Source: Tsukamurella sp. 1534 (lineage in GTDB: Bacteria > Actinomycetota > Actinomycetes > Mycobacteriales > Mycobacteriaceae). Taken from it: 64,000 nucleotides of DNA. The translations under genes were made by a program, and so were the position numbers. A model generated the notes under the pieces. The model did not search any database. It was not told the origin of the DNA and worked only from the letters and a program-made list of their open reading frames with translations. The stretch spans positions 870,066 to 934,065 of the forward strand of contig NZ_HE997627.1 of the NCBI RefSeq assembly GCF_000312385.1. The letters run 5' to 3'. Of the stretch, positions 56,833-64,000 are shown piece after piece (within the stretch, counting starts at the first letter, position 1; the number at the start of each line of letters is the position of its first letter).

Positions 56833-59048
56833 CCGACGCCCAGGACCTGACCCTCGCCGACCAGGCGCGACTGCTCACCGGAGCCGACTTCTGGACCACC
56901 GCCGCGGTTCCCGAGGCCGATGTGCCGCCGCTCGTCCTCACCGACGGCCCGCACGGCGTCCGCCGGCAGGTGGGGGCCTCGGACCACCTCGGGCTGCACG
57001 CGTCGGCACCCGCCACCTGCTTCCCGCCCGCCGTCGCGGTCGGCTCCAGCTGGAACCCGGAGCTCGCGCGCCGGATCGGCGAGGCCGTTGCCGCCGAGGC
57101 CCGCGCGCTCGGGGTCACCGTGGTACTCGGCCCCGGTGTCAACATCAAGCGCCACCCGTTGTGCGGCAGGAACTTCGAGTACTACTCGGAGGATCCGCTC
57201 CTCGCCGGGACGCTCGGCGCCGCCCACGTCGCGGGGCAGCAGGCCCGCGGCGCCGGCGCGTCCGTGAAGCATTTCGCGCTCAACAACCAGGAGACCGAGC
57301 GCATGCGGATCGACGTGGACGTCGACGAACGCACGCTCCGCGAGATCTACCTCCCCGCGTTCGAGCGGATCGTCACCGAGGCCTCCCCCGCCACCGTCAT
57401 GTGCTCGTACAACCGCATCGACGGCACCTACGCCTCCGAGAACCACCGGCTGCTGACCGGGATCCTGCGCGACGAGTGGGGATTCACGGGCCTCGTGGTC
57501 TCCGACTGGGGCGCGGTGCACGACCGCGTCGCCTCCCTCCTCGCGGGCCTCGACCTCGAGATGCCGCATTCGCCCCGCAGCGCGGACCAGGTGGCCGCCG
57601 CCGTCGATTCCGGGGCGTTGGACCGCGCGGTCGTCGCCGCGTCCGCGCAGCGGGTCCTGGACCTGGCGCGCTGGGCACCGTCGGACACCGAACCCGAGCC
57701 CGACCTCGACGAGCACCACCGGCTCGCGCGCGAGGCCGCGGCCGAATGCGCCGTGCTGCTCCGCAACGAGGGCGCCGTCCTGCCGCTCGCACCGGAGTCC
57801 GGCGACACCGTGGCAGTGATCGGCGAACTCGCCCGCACCCCGCGCTACCAGGGAGGAGGGTCGAGCCACATCAACGCCACCCGCGTGGACGTCCCGCTCG
57901 ACGAGATCACCGCGCGCGCCGGATCCCGCGGCGCGGGCGTGACTTTCGAGCCCGGGTACACACTCGACGGCACGACCGACGCAGCCCTGATCGAGCGGGC
58001 CGTCGCGGCCGCCGCCGCGGCCGGCACGGCGGTGGTCTTCGCCGGCCTCACCGAGTCCGAGGAGTCCGAGGGCTTCGACCGCGCGGACATCGCCATCGCG
58101 CCGGGCCAGGTGGAGCTCGTGCGCGCAGTGGCCGCGGCCGCGCCTCGCACGGTCGTGGTGCTCGTCGGCGGCGGGGTGGTCGAGCTGGAGCCCTGGCACG
58201 ACGACGTCGACGCGATCCTCGACGCCTTCCTGCTCGGCCAGGGCGGCGGCGCGGCGCTCGCGGACCTGCTGTTCGGGCACGCGGACCCGTCGGGGCGCCT
58301 CGCGGAGACCGTGCCCCGCAGGCTCGAGGACACCCCCGCGTTCGGTGCGTTCCCCGGGGAGCAGGGCACCGTCCGCTACGGCGAGGGCGTCCTGGTGGGG
58401 TACCGGTGGTACGACACCCGCGACATCGCGCCCCGGTACCCGTTCGGGCACGGCCTGAGCTACACCAGGTTCGAGACAACGGGCCTCGAGGTCGCCGCCA
58501 CCGGCCCCGACACCGCGAGCGTCCGGGTCACCGTCACCAACAGCGGGGGCCGCGCCGGAAAACACGTCGTACAGGCGTACCTCGCCACCGACGCCGGGCC
58601 CGTCGCGAGGCCTCGCCGATCCCTCGTCGCGTTCGCCAAGCTCGCCCTCGAGCCCGGCGAATCCGCCACCGTGGACCTGCCGCTCACCCGCCGCGCGTTC
58701 GCCTATTACGACGTGCCCCGCGCCGACTGGGTGGTGCCCGGCGGCGACTACCGGGTGGAGATCGGCCGCAGCAGCCGCGACATCGAGCTCTCCGAATCCC
58801 TCACGCTGGACGGCGACGCCCTGGAGGTGCGGCTCGATCTGGACTCCACGATCGCGGAATGGGCCGCACACCCCGAGTCGGGTCCGGCGTTCCGCGAGGC
58901 CCTCGCCTCCGCGGCCGGAGGTGCGGGCGTGGACCAACTGCTTGAATTGGCCGGGTCCATGCCGCTCGGCAAGGCACTCGACATGCTGCCCGGGCCCGAC
59001 GGTGCCGACGCCCGGGCTCGGCTGGAGGCCGTGCTCACCGCGCACTGA
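56829..59048 (+). CDS. Glycoside hydrolase family 3 beta-glycosidase
   Basis: A 739-residue GH3 enzyme with the (beta/alpha)8 barrel (residues 1-290), a second alpha/beta domain, and a C-terminal fibronectin-III-like domain (residues 590-690). VVSDWGAVHD contains the nucleophile D226; KHFALNNQETERMR and the GRNFEYYSEDPLLAG strand are typical. It lacks a signal peptide, so it acts in the cytoplasm on imported beta-glucosides or beta-xylosides. The start is fixed by GTGA coupling to the sirtuin gene and an AGGAGG site. Confidence 0.92.
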   Translation: MTDAQDLTLADQARLLTGADFWTTAAVPEADVPPLVLTDGPHGVRRQVGASDHLGLHASAPATCFPPAVAVGSSWNPELARRIGEAVAAEARALGVTVVLGPGVNIKRHPLCGRNFEYYSEDPLLAGTLGAAHVAGQQARGAGASVKHFALNNQETERMRIDVDVDERTLREIYLPAFERIVTEASPATVMCSYNRIDGTYASENHRLLTGILRDEWGFTGLVVSDWGAVHDRVASLLAGLDLEMPHSPRSADQVAAAVDSGALDRAVVAASAQRVLDLARWAPSDTEPEPDLDEHHRLAREAAAECAVLLRNEGAVLPLAPESGDTVAVIGELARTPRYQGGGSSHINATRVDVPLDEITARAGSRGAGVTFEPGYTLDGTTDAALIERAVAAAAAAGTAVVFAGLTESEESEGFDRADIAIAPGQVELVRAVAAAAPRTVVVLVGGGVVELEPWHDDVDAILDAFLLGQGGGAALADLLFGHADPSGRLAETVPRRLEDTPAFGAFPGEQGTVRYGEGVLVGYRWYDTRDIAPRYPFGHGLSYTRFETTGLEVAATGPDTASVRVTVTNSGGRAGKHVVQAYLATDAGPVARPRRSLVAFAKLALEPGESATVDLPLTRRAFAYYDVPRADWVVPGGDYRVEIGRSSRDIELSESLTLDGDALEVRLDLDSTIAEWAAHPESGPAFREALASAAGGAGVDQLLELAGSMPLGKALDMLPGPDGADARARLEAVLTAH

Positions 59049-59112
59049 CCGCGCGCTCTGCTGTCAGCGGATCGAGAGGGCGGCGGCGGCGCGGCGGCCG
59101 TAGGGTTCGGGC

Positions 59113-59469
59113 ATGGACACGCGCGACGACGGTGGGGCCCTGTTCCGGCACGAACTGGGCGCTCACCTGCGCCGCCTGCGGCACCATCGCGGTGAGCGGC
59201 TCGCCGATACGGCCCGCCGGGCGGGGATCTCGCCGCAATACCTGTCGGAGATCGAGCGCGGCCTCAAGGACCCGTCCAGCGAGATGCTCGCCGCCGTCGC
59301 GGGCGCACTGCGGAGCGACGTCGGCGACGTGGTCGTGGAGGTCGGGCACCGCCTCCGTGTGCGGCGCCCCGCGCCCGTCCGGCTGCGCGTGGTCGACGCC
59401 GCGGCGGGGGCCGCCGGCCCGCCGCGCGCCCGCGGAATCCAGGCCCGCGGGCCGGCCCTCGCCGCCTGA
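59113..59469 (+). CDS. XRE family helix-turn-helix regulator
   Basis: A 118-residue protein with one Cro/CI-type HTH (residues 10-66, LRRLRHHRGERLADTARRAGISPQYLSEIERGLKDPSSEML) and a C-terminal basic, Ala/Pro-rich tail. The HTH is like that of ClgR and PopR, activators of clp genes in actinobacteria. Its stop abuts the convergent clpP operon end with no gap, and no other gene is nearby, so it is the likely regulator of these ClpP genes. Confidence 0.85.
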   Translation: MDTRDDGGALFRHELGAHLRRLRHHRGERLADTARRAGISPQYLSEIERGLKDPSSEMLAAVAGALRSDVGDVVVEVGHRLRVRRPAPVRLRVVDAAAGAAGPPRARGIQARGPALAA

Positions 59470-60057
59470 TCACCGCTCCTCGAGCACCTCGTCGATCAGC
59501 CCGTAGTCCACCGCCGCCGCCGGGGTGAACACCCTGTCGTGGTCGGTGTCGCGCCGCAGCTGCTCCGCGGCCCGGCCCGTGTGCCGCGCCAGGATCTCCT
59601 CCATCTGCGCGCGCACGCGGATCACCTCGTCGGCCTGGAGGATCAGGTCGGGTATCGCTCCCCTGCCCTGGGCGGCGGGCTGGTGCAACACGACCCGCGA
59701 ATGCGGCAGCGCCGCGCGCCGGCCCGCTGCACCACCCGCGAGCAGCAGCGCGCCGACCGCGACCGCCTGCCCGACGCAGGTCGTCGCCACGGCGGGCCGG
59801 ATGAACCGCATCGTGTCGTAGATCGCGAGCGCGGCACTGGGATCGCCTCCCTCGCAGTTGATGTAGAGCTGGACCTCGGCGTCGGCGTTATCGCTGGCGA
59901 GGAACAGCAGCTGGCCGACGATCGCGTTGGCGACACCCGCGTCCACAGCGGTGCCGAGGTACACGACCCGCTCGGACAGCAGGTGCGAGTAGACGTCGGT
60001 GATCCGCTCGCCGTCCGGGCGTCGGTCGATGACGTTGGGAATCGTGTAGGTGCTCAT
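59470..60057 (-). CDS. ClpP-like protease subunit lacking the catalytic serine
   Basis: A 195-residue ClpP-fold protein. The sequence aligns with ClpP2-type subunits throughout (YINCEGGDPSAALAIYDTM, LPHSRVVLHQPAAQG, DTDHDRVFTPAAAVDYGLID). At the place of the nucleophile the motif GQAAS is replaced by GQAVA: residue 100 is Ala, coded GCG. The other triad residues, H125 and D174, keep the spacing of 25 and 49 residues found in E. coli ClpP. It should be proteolytically inactive and may serve as a structural or regulatory ring. It overlaps the active subunit gene by four bases (ATGA). Confidence 0.88.
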   Translation of the reverse strand: MSTYTIPNVIDRRPDGERITDVYSHLLSERVVYLGTAVDAGVANAIVGQLLFLASDNADAEVQLYINCEGGDPSAALAIYDTMRFIRPAVATTCVGQAVAVGALLLAGGAAGRRAALPHSRVVLHQPAAQGRGAIPDLILQADEVIRVRAQMEEILARHTGRAAEQLRRDTDHDRVFTPAAAVDYGLIDEVLEER

Positions 60058-60674
60058 CGGATCGCCCCCGCCGGCTCGAATCCGGCGCGACGACGCCGGC
60101 CGGGCACTATCTCCTCGAACGACGCCACGATCTCGTCGATGAAGCCGTACTCCCTGGCCTCCTCCGCGGTGTACCAGCGGTCGTGCAGCGAATCCTCGAA
60201 GACCTGCTCGAGTGGCCTGCCGGTGTCCTCGGCGATGAGGCCGAGCACGGTGTCGCGCGTGTGCCGCAGGTCGCCCGCCTGCAGCTCGATGTCGACCGCC
60301 GTGCCGCCGATCCCGGCGGATCCCTGGTGCATCAGTACCCGCGCGTGCGGCAGCGCCCTGCGCTTACCGGGCGTACCGGAGGACAACAGGAACTGCCCTG
60401 CGCTGTAGGCGATCCCGAGCACGAGGGTGGACACGTCGGACGGTATCAGCCGGATCACGTCGCGGATCGCGAGCATCGCCGGGACCGAACCGCCCGGCGA
60501 ATGGATCCACAGGGCGATCTCGGCCTCGCTGTCCGCCGCCAGGGAGAGGAGCTGGGTGGCGAGCAGCGCGCCGTTGTCGTCGTCGAGCGGGCCGTCGAGG
60601 ACGACGACCCGCTGGTCGTACAACTCGCGGCGCACGCGTTCGTTGAATCGGGGGATGGTCGTGTTCTCACTCAT
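60054..60674 (-). CDS. ClpP protease subunit, catalytically complete
   Basis: A 206-residue ClpP with S91 (GIAYSAGQ), H116 (ARVLMHQ) and D165 (DSLHDRW) at the correct spacing. SPGGSVPAMLAI provides the oxyanion segment. The C-terminus is longer and Arg-rich (GRRRRAGFEPAG), and may be disordered. It is the first gene of an operon with the serine-less subunit. This pair is an addition to, not a replacement for, the housekeeping clpP1P2 operon (which normally adjoins clpX and is not in this window). Comparable pairs in Streptomyces (ClpP3/ClpP4) are activated by PopR. Confidence 0.9.
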   Translation of the reverse strand: MSENTTIPRFNERVRRELYDQRVVVLDGPLDDDNGALLATQLLSLAADSEAEIALWIHSPGGSVPAMLAIRDVIRLIPSDVSTLVLGIAYSAGQFLLSSGTPGKRRALPHARVLMHQGSAGIGGTAVDIELQAGDLRHTRDTVLGLIAEDTGRPLEQVFEDSLHDRWYTAEEAREYGFIDEIVASFEEIVPGRRRRAGFEPAGAIR

Positions 60675-60797
60675 GTACCCATCGTGGGCCCGGCCGCTCC
60701 CCTGCCGCCTCCGAATCCGCCTGCAGCGGAGCCGCTCACAGCAGCGCCGCCCGGAGCGGATCTGCTCCGAGCGGCGCCGGTGAGGGTGGTTCTGCGG

Positions 60798-61805
60798 TCA
60801 GTCCGCGGCGTACGCGGGCTCGCTGCGGAAGCGCGAGACGCGGCCGTTGATGCCCAACGCGCGCCACAGGACGCGCGAGACCGGATTCATCAGCTTGGTC
60901 TTGTCCGCGAGCAGGCGCACGTCGCCGAACACCTCGCGCTTCATGGCCTGCGACTCGGGCGAACGCCAGTACATCTCCTTCCACACCTCCCGGGGGATGT
61001 CGAAGCGGCGGCGGAACTCGCGGGGCGGCACCGCGATCGCGGTGAGCAGCGAGCGCATGACGAGCGGGAGCGCCAGCGACAGCAGGAAGCGCGGGAACGC
61101 GCCGCGGGTGGGAATGCGGTGCTCCAGCAACTGGTGCGCGAACGAGATGTGGCGGGCCTCCTCGGCCACGTGGATCTGCATCACCGCGGTCATCGTGGGG
61201 TGCTGCTCGATCCCCGACCGCAGGAACTGCTTCTGCACGTGATCGATCGGCTCCTCGCCACCGAGCACGCCCATGTAGAAGATCATCGGGAACGTCGTGG
61301 CCGCCAACGGGATCAGAGGCGAGATGCGGCGGAACCACCACGGCCCGCCCGGGACGTCCATGCCGATCCGGTTGACGAACTCCTGGAACATCAGCGTGTG
61401 CTGACACTCCTCCTTCGCCTCGTGGGTGGCGTACCGGAACTCCGGCGAGTTGTTCGGCTGCACCGCGGTGTACTGCATGATGCCGCGGATCAGCACGGAT
61501 TCGAACTGCAGGCCGACCTTGGCCACGTTCGCCTGGCGCCACATGCCCATCTCGATCTGCTTGGCGCGCGGCTGCGCCTGGTACCACTCGGTGCGGCCGA
61601 TCGGATCGAAACGCGAGTCCAGGATCCACCGCGGGTCGTCGGGCGTGACCGCCAGCTCCGGCGAATCCCAGTCGATGTCGACGTAGGGATCGAAGTTGCG
61701 GTGCACCGACGCCTCGGACAGGTCCGACAGCAGCTGCTCGTACTCCGCCTGACCCTCGAACGCCTGGCCCCGGGTACGTCCCATGTGCGTGATGTGCAGC
61801 GCCAC
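60798..61805 (-). CDS. AurF-type diiron oxygenase
   Basis: A 335-residue member of the AurF/CmlI family of diiron N-oxygenases. Two iron-binding helices are visible, HEAKEECQHTLMFQEF and VAEEARHISFAHQLLE, each with Glu and His ligands. The GTG at 61805 has an AGGAGG site five bases upstream and is preferred; the frame extends to 62003 but would overlap the divergent thiolase promoter. Many actinobacteria carry such genes of unknown function near lipid metabolism. AurF oxidises aryl amines to nitro groups; the substrate here is unknown. Confidence 0.85.
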   Translation of the reverse strand: MALHITHMGRTRGQAFEGQAEYEQLLSDLSEASVHRNFDPYVDIDWDSPELAVTPDDPRWILDSRFDPIGRTEWYQAQPRAKQIEMGMWRQANVAKVGLQFESVLIRGIMQYTAVQPNNSPEFRYATHEAKEECQHTLMFQEFVNRIGMDVPGGPWWFRRISPLIPLAATTFPMIFYMGVLGGEEPIDHVQKQFLRSGIEQHPTMTAVMQIHVAEEARHISFAHQLLEHRIPTRGAFPRFLLSLALPLVMRSLLTAIAVPPREFRRRFDIPREVWKEMYWRSPESQAMKREVFGDVRLLADKTKLMNPVSRVLWRALGINGRVSRFRSEPAYAAD

Positions 61806-61921
61806 GTCGACCTCCTGATACTCGGTGACACACTCCTCAACAAAATGTACCACGCTATGGACAAACTGGGCCTGTCTGTATGAAAGCCCAGGCCACAAGC
61901 TGATAGTGTCCGCGTCGACTG

Positions 61922-61940
61922 ATGGGACCTGCGGTCCCAT
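61922..61940. promoter_or_regulatory. Inverted repeat in the aurF-thiolase divergent region
   Basis: ATGGGACC-TGC-GGTCCCAT, a perfect 8-base stem, 26 bases before the thiolase GTG. A second inverted repeat, CTGGGC-N14-GCCCAG, lies at 61866-61891. Either may be an operator for a regulator not encoded in this window. Confidence 0.45.
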
Positions 61941-61965
61941 GTAACCGCATCGAGGAGAAGCCACC

Positions 61966-63153
61966 GTGGCCAAGACGTACGTGATCGGCGTCGGCATGAC
62001 CAAATTCGAGAAGCCCGGCGCCCGCGATTGGGACTACCCTGCGATGGCGGCGGAGGCGGGAACCGCGGCGCTCCAGGACGCCGGGATCGACTACCGCGAG
62101 ATCGAGCAGGCGTACGTGGGCTACGTCTACGGCGAATCCACGTCGGGGCAGCGCGCCGTGTACGAGCTCGGCATGACCGGCATCCCCGTGATCAACGTGA
62201 GCAACAACTGCTCCACCGGCTCGACCGCGCTGTTCCTCGCGACCCAGGCCGTGCGCAGCGGGCAGGCCGAATGCGCTCTCGCCCTGGGCTTCGAGAAGAT
62301 GAAGAAGGGCTCGCTCGGCACCACCTTCGACGACCGCGAGCAGCCCATGATGCGCCACCTGATGGCGCTCTCCGAGCTCCACGAGCTCGCGATGCCGCCC
62401 GCCCCGTACATGTTCGGCGCCGCCGGCAAGGAGCACATGGACCGGTACGGCACCACAGCCGAGCAGTTCGCGAAGATCGGCGTGAAGAACCACCGGCACT
62501 CGCAGAACAACCCTTACGCGCAGTTCCAGGACCCGTACACCCTCGACGAGGTGCTCGCCTCGAAGCCCATCTACGGCCCGCTGACCAAGCTGCAGTGCTC
62601 GCCCACCTCGGACGGCTCCGGCGCCGTGATCGTGGCGAGTGAGGCGTTCGTGGAGAAGCACGACCTGGCCGCGCAGGCCGTCGAGATCGTGGGCCAGGCG
62701 ATGGTCACCGACCTCCCCGGCACGTTCGAGGACAGGAGTGCGATCACCCTCGTGGGCGCCCAGATGACCCGGACGGCGGCGCAACGCGTCTACGAGCAGG
62801 CCGGCTTCGGCCCCGAGGACGTGGACGTCATCGAACTGCACGACTGCTTCTCCACCAACGAGCTCCTCACCTACGAGGCACTCGGGCTCTGCGCGGAGGG
62901 CGAGGGCGGCGGGCTCGTGGACGCCGGCGACACGACCTACGGCGGGCGCTGGGTGGTCAACCCGTCCGGCGGCCTCATCTCCAAGGGACACCCGCTCGGC
63001 GCCACCGGCCTCGCCCAGGCGAGCGAACTCACCTGGCAGCTGCGCGGGACCGCGGACCGTCGACAGGTCGACGGCGCGACGGTCGCCCTGCAGCACAACA
63101 TCGGCCTCGGCGGCGCGGTCGTCGTGACCGCGTACCGCCCCGCCGAACACTGA
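61966..63153 (+). CDS. Lipid-transfer protein/thiolase (SCP-x type)
   Basis: A 395-residue thiolase-fold enzyme of the sterol carrier/lipid transfer group (Mycobacterium Ltp1 type). The nucleophilic cysteine is in [11 protein letters not shown] near residue 86, the His of [10 protein letters not shown] is present, and the C-terminal active-site loop is [12 protein letters not shown], which has the HN substitution typical of SCP-x thiolases in place of the usual second cysteine. It starts with a GTG after GAGGAGAAG. Likely role: thiolysis or retro-aldol cleavage of a steroid side chain or branched acyl-CoA. An SRPBCC gene follows. Confidence 0.9.
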   Translation: MAKTYVIGVGMTKFEKPGARDWDYPAMAAEAGTAALQDAGIDYREIEQAYVGYVYGESTSGQRAVYELGMTGIPVINVSNNCSTGSTALFLATQAVRSGQAECALALGFEKMKKGSLGTTFDDREQPMMRHLMALSELHELAMPPAPYMFGAAGKEHMDRYGTTAEQFAKIGVKNHRHSQNNPYAQFQDPYTLDEVLASKPIYGPLTKLQCSPTSDGSGAVIVASEAFVEKHDLAAQAVEIVGQAMVTDLPGTFEDRSAITLVGAQMTRTAAQRVYEQAGFGPEDVDVIELHDCFSTNELLTYEALGLCAEGEGGGLVDAGDTTYGGRWVVNPSGGLISKGHPLGATGLAQASELTWQLRGTADRRQVDGATVALQHNIGLGGAVVVTAYRPAEH

Positions 63154-63191
63154 ACCGCCCGAGCCCACCCGCACAGACCAGGAGCACAACC

Positions 63192-63638
63192 ATGACCACG
63201 ATCACCCACACCGCGGCCGCGGACGTCCCCGTCGCGACCGCGTTCGCCCACGTCGCCGACTACCGCACCGTCCCCCGCTGGTTCTTCGGCATCACCCGGT
63301 TCGTGCCGCAGGGCGAGAAGGACTACGGCCTGGGCGCGACCTACGATTCGGAGGTGAAGATCGGCCCGAAGGCCATCGGCTCGGTCGTCGAGGTCACCGA
63401 GTTCGACGAGGACCGACTCATCACCCTCACCTCGATCGCGGGGTTCAGGACGTCGTCGCGCTGGCAGTTCCGGAGCGTCGACGGGGACCGCACCGAATTG
63501 GCCGTCGAGTTCACCTACGAACTCCCGGGCGGTCTCGCGGGCAAGGCCCTCGGCAAGCTCATCGAGCCCTTCGCCGCGCAGGCGGTCAAGGCGAGCGAGG
63601 CGTCGCTGCGCGAGCAACTCGAGGGCGTGGCGCCGTAG
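63192..63638 (+). CDS. SRPBCC family protein
   Basis: A 148-residue START/Bet v 1-like protein (polyketide cyclase type). The helix-grip motif is seen at HVADYRTVPRWFFGITRF and the long C-terminal helix AVKASEASLREQL. Such proteins bind hydrophobic ligands in a deep cavity. It starts 39 bases after the thiolase and is probably cotranscribed, suggesting a lipid- or steroid-binding role. Confidence 0.87.
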   Translation: MTTITHTAAADVPVATAFAHVADYRTVPRWFFGITRFVPQGEKDYGLGATYDSEVKIGPKAIGSVVEVTEFDEDRLITLTSIAGFRTSSRWQFRSVDGDRTELAVEFTYELPGGLAGKALGKLIEPFAAQAVKASEASLREQLEGVAP

Positions 63639-63645
63639 AACGCGC

Positions 63646-64000
63646 TCAGCGCACGGGCACCAGATCGTCGGCGTGCACGACGGGCCGCCGCAGCCCCTCG
63701 GGCAGGTCGACGGTCCCCTGGCCCAACATCTCCTCCAGCTCGGAGTGGTCGTAGGCGACGACGCCACGGGCCCGGATGCGGCCCTCGGTGTCCAGCAGGT
63801 TCACCACGTCGCCGCCGGAGAAGCCGCCCGCGACGGCGGTGATGCCCGCGGGGAGCAGCGATCGGCGGCGGTCCACCACGGCGGCCACGGCGCCGTCGTC
63901 GAGCACGAGGTCGCCGTGCACGTCGGCGGCGTGCCGCACCCAGAACCGCCGGGCGGACAGCCGCGTGGCGCGCGGCCGGAAGACGGTGCCCACATCCGCA
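63646..64000 (-). CDS. proB: Glutamate 5-kinase, C-terminal part
   Basis: The last 117 codons of a gene whose start lies beyond the right edge. The sequence [37 protein letters not shown] is the PUA domain junction of proline-biosynthesis glutamate 5-kinase, and [11 protein letters not shown] is the typical actinobacterial C-terminus. The internal Met at 63993 is not the gene start. The enzyme phosphorylates glutamate in the first step of proline synthesis and is usually feedback-inhibited by proline. Confidence 0.88.
   Translation of the reverse strand, partial: ADVGTVFRPRATRLSARRFWVRHAADVHGDLVLDDGAVAAVVDRRRSLLPAGITAVAGGFSGGDVVNLLDTEGRIRARGVVAYDHSELEEMLGQGTVDLPEGLRRPVVHADDLVPVR

Noticed and set aside
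1-64000. tRNA, rRNA, prophage, transposase or integrase genes
   Set aside because: None recognised by motif on either strand; the accessory block at 10.9-20.6 kb has no visible integrase or terminal tRNA.

Overview
The window is high-GC DNA that reads as a member of the Mycobacteriales close to Tsukamurella, Gordonia or Rhodococcus. This is inferred from the mycobacterial-type block mutM-rnc-DUF177-sepIVA-coaD-rsmD, an IdeR/DtxR-type iron box, leaderless starts, a Rv2325c/Rv2326c-type ECF transporter and frequent GTG starts with ATGA/GTGA coupling. I see no rRNA, tRNA, CRISPR array or insertion sequence.

Layout. 0-3.5 kb: acyP and an OsmC gene with a proline-rich partial gene, a DUF1648 membrane protein, a small unknown gene behind a structured leader, and an aldo/keto reductase coupled to its MerR regulator. 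3.5-9.8 kb: a glycoside uptake and phosphorolysis operon on the minus strand (ROK repressor, MFS sugar porter, PfkB kinase, GH65 phosphorylase). 9.9-20.7 kb: an iron-box-controlled siderophore-binding lipoprotein, then a probably acquired block: a MarR/SDR divergent pair, a LysE scrap, and a TetR-controlled catabolic operon (MpaB/Lcp-type haem oxygenase, aldehyde dehydrogenase, CoA ligase, frameshifted SDR, crotonase, tautomerase, NTF2-like). The block ends in a degraded copy of the 3' end of the lipoprotein gene, which marks the likely junction.

20.7-26.4 kb: housekeeping block (mutM, rnc, DUF177, sepIVA, coaD, rsmD) and a ProP-type transporter. 26.5-34.2 kb: PhoD phosphatase behind a PHO-like box, a convergent overlapping FMN monooxygenase, a VOC protein, ribokinase coupled to a Vgb-type streptogramin lyase, and ectABC for ectoine. 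34.2-39.3 kb: ECF transporter (S and two ATPase domains fused, plus T), a PEP-mutase/isocitrate-lyase-like enzyme, and a TetR regulator with a divergent unknown gene.

39.3-54.6 kb: a complete-looking aromatic or heteroaromatic catabolic cluster: transporter, aldehyde dehydrogenase, extradiol dioxygenase, C-C hydrolase, cupin, two SDRs, ThDP enzyme, Rieske oxygenase with its fused reductase and a small HTH protein, then MarR, RidA and two more transporters. Its substrate is not known. 54.6-64 kb: Hsp20 under a CIRCE element with a 49-residue companion, a sirtuin coupled to a GH3 glycosidase, an XRE regulator abutting a two-gene ClpP operon in which one subunit lacks the catalytic serine, an AurF-type diiron protein divergent from an Ltp thiolase and SRPBCC protein, and the 3' end of proB.
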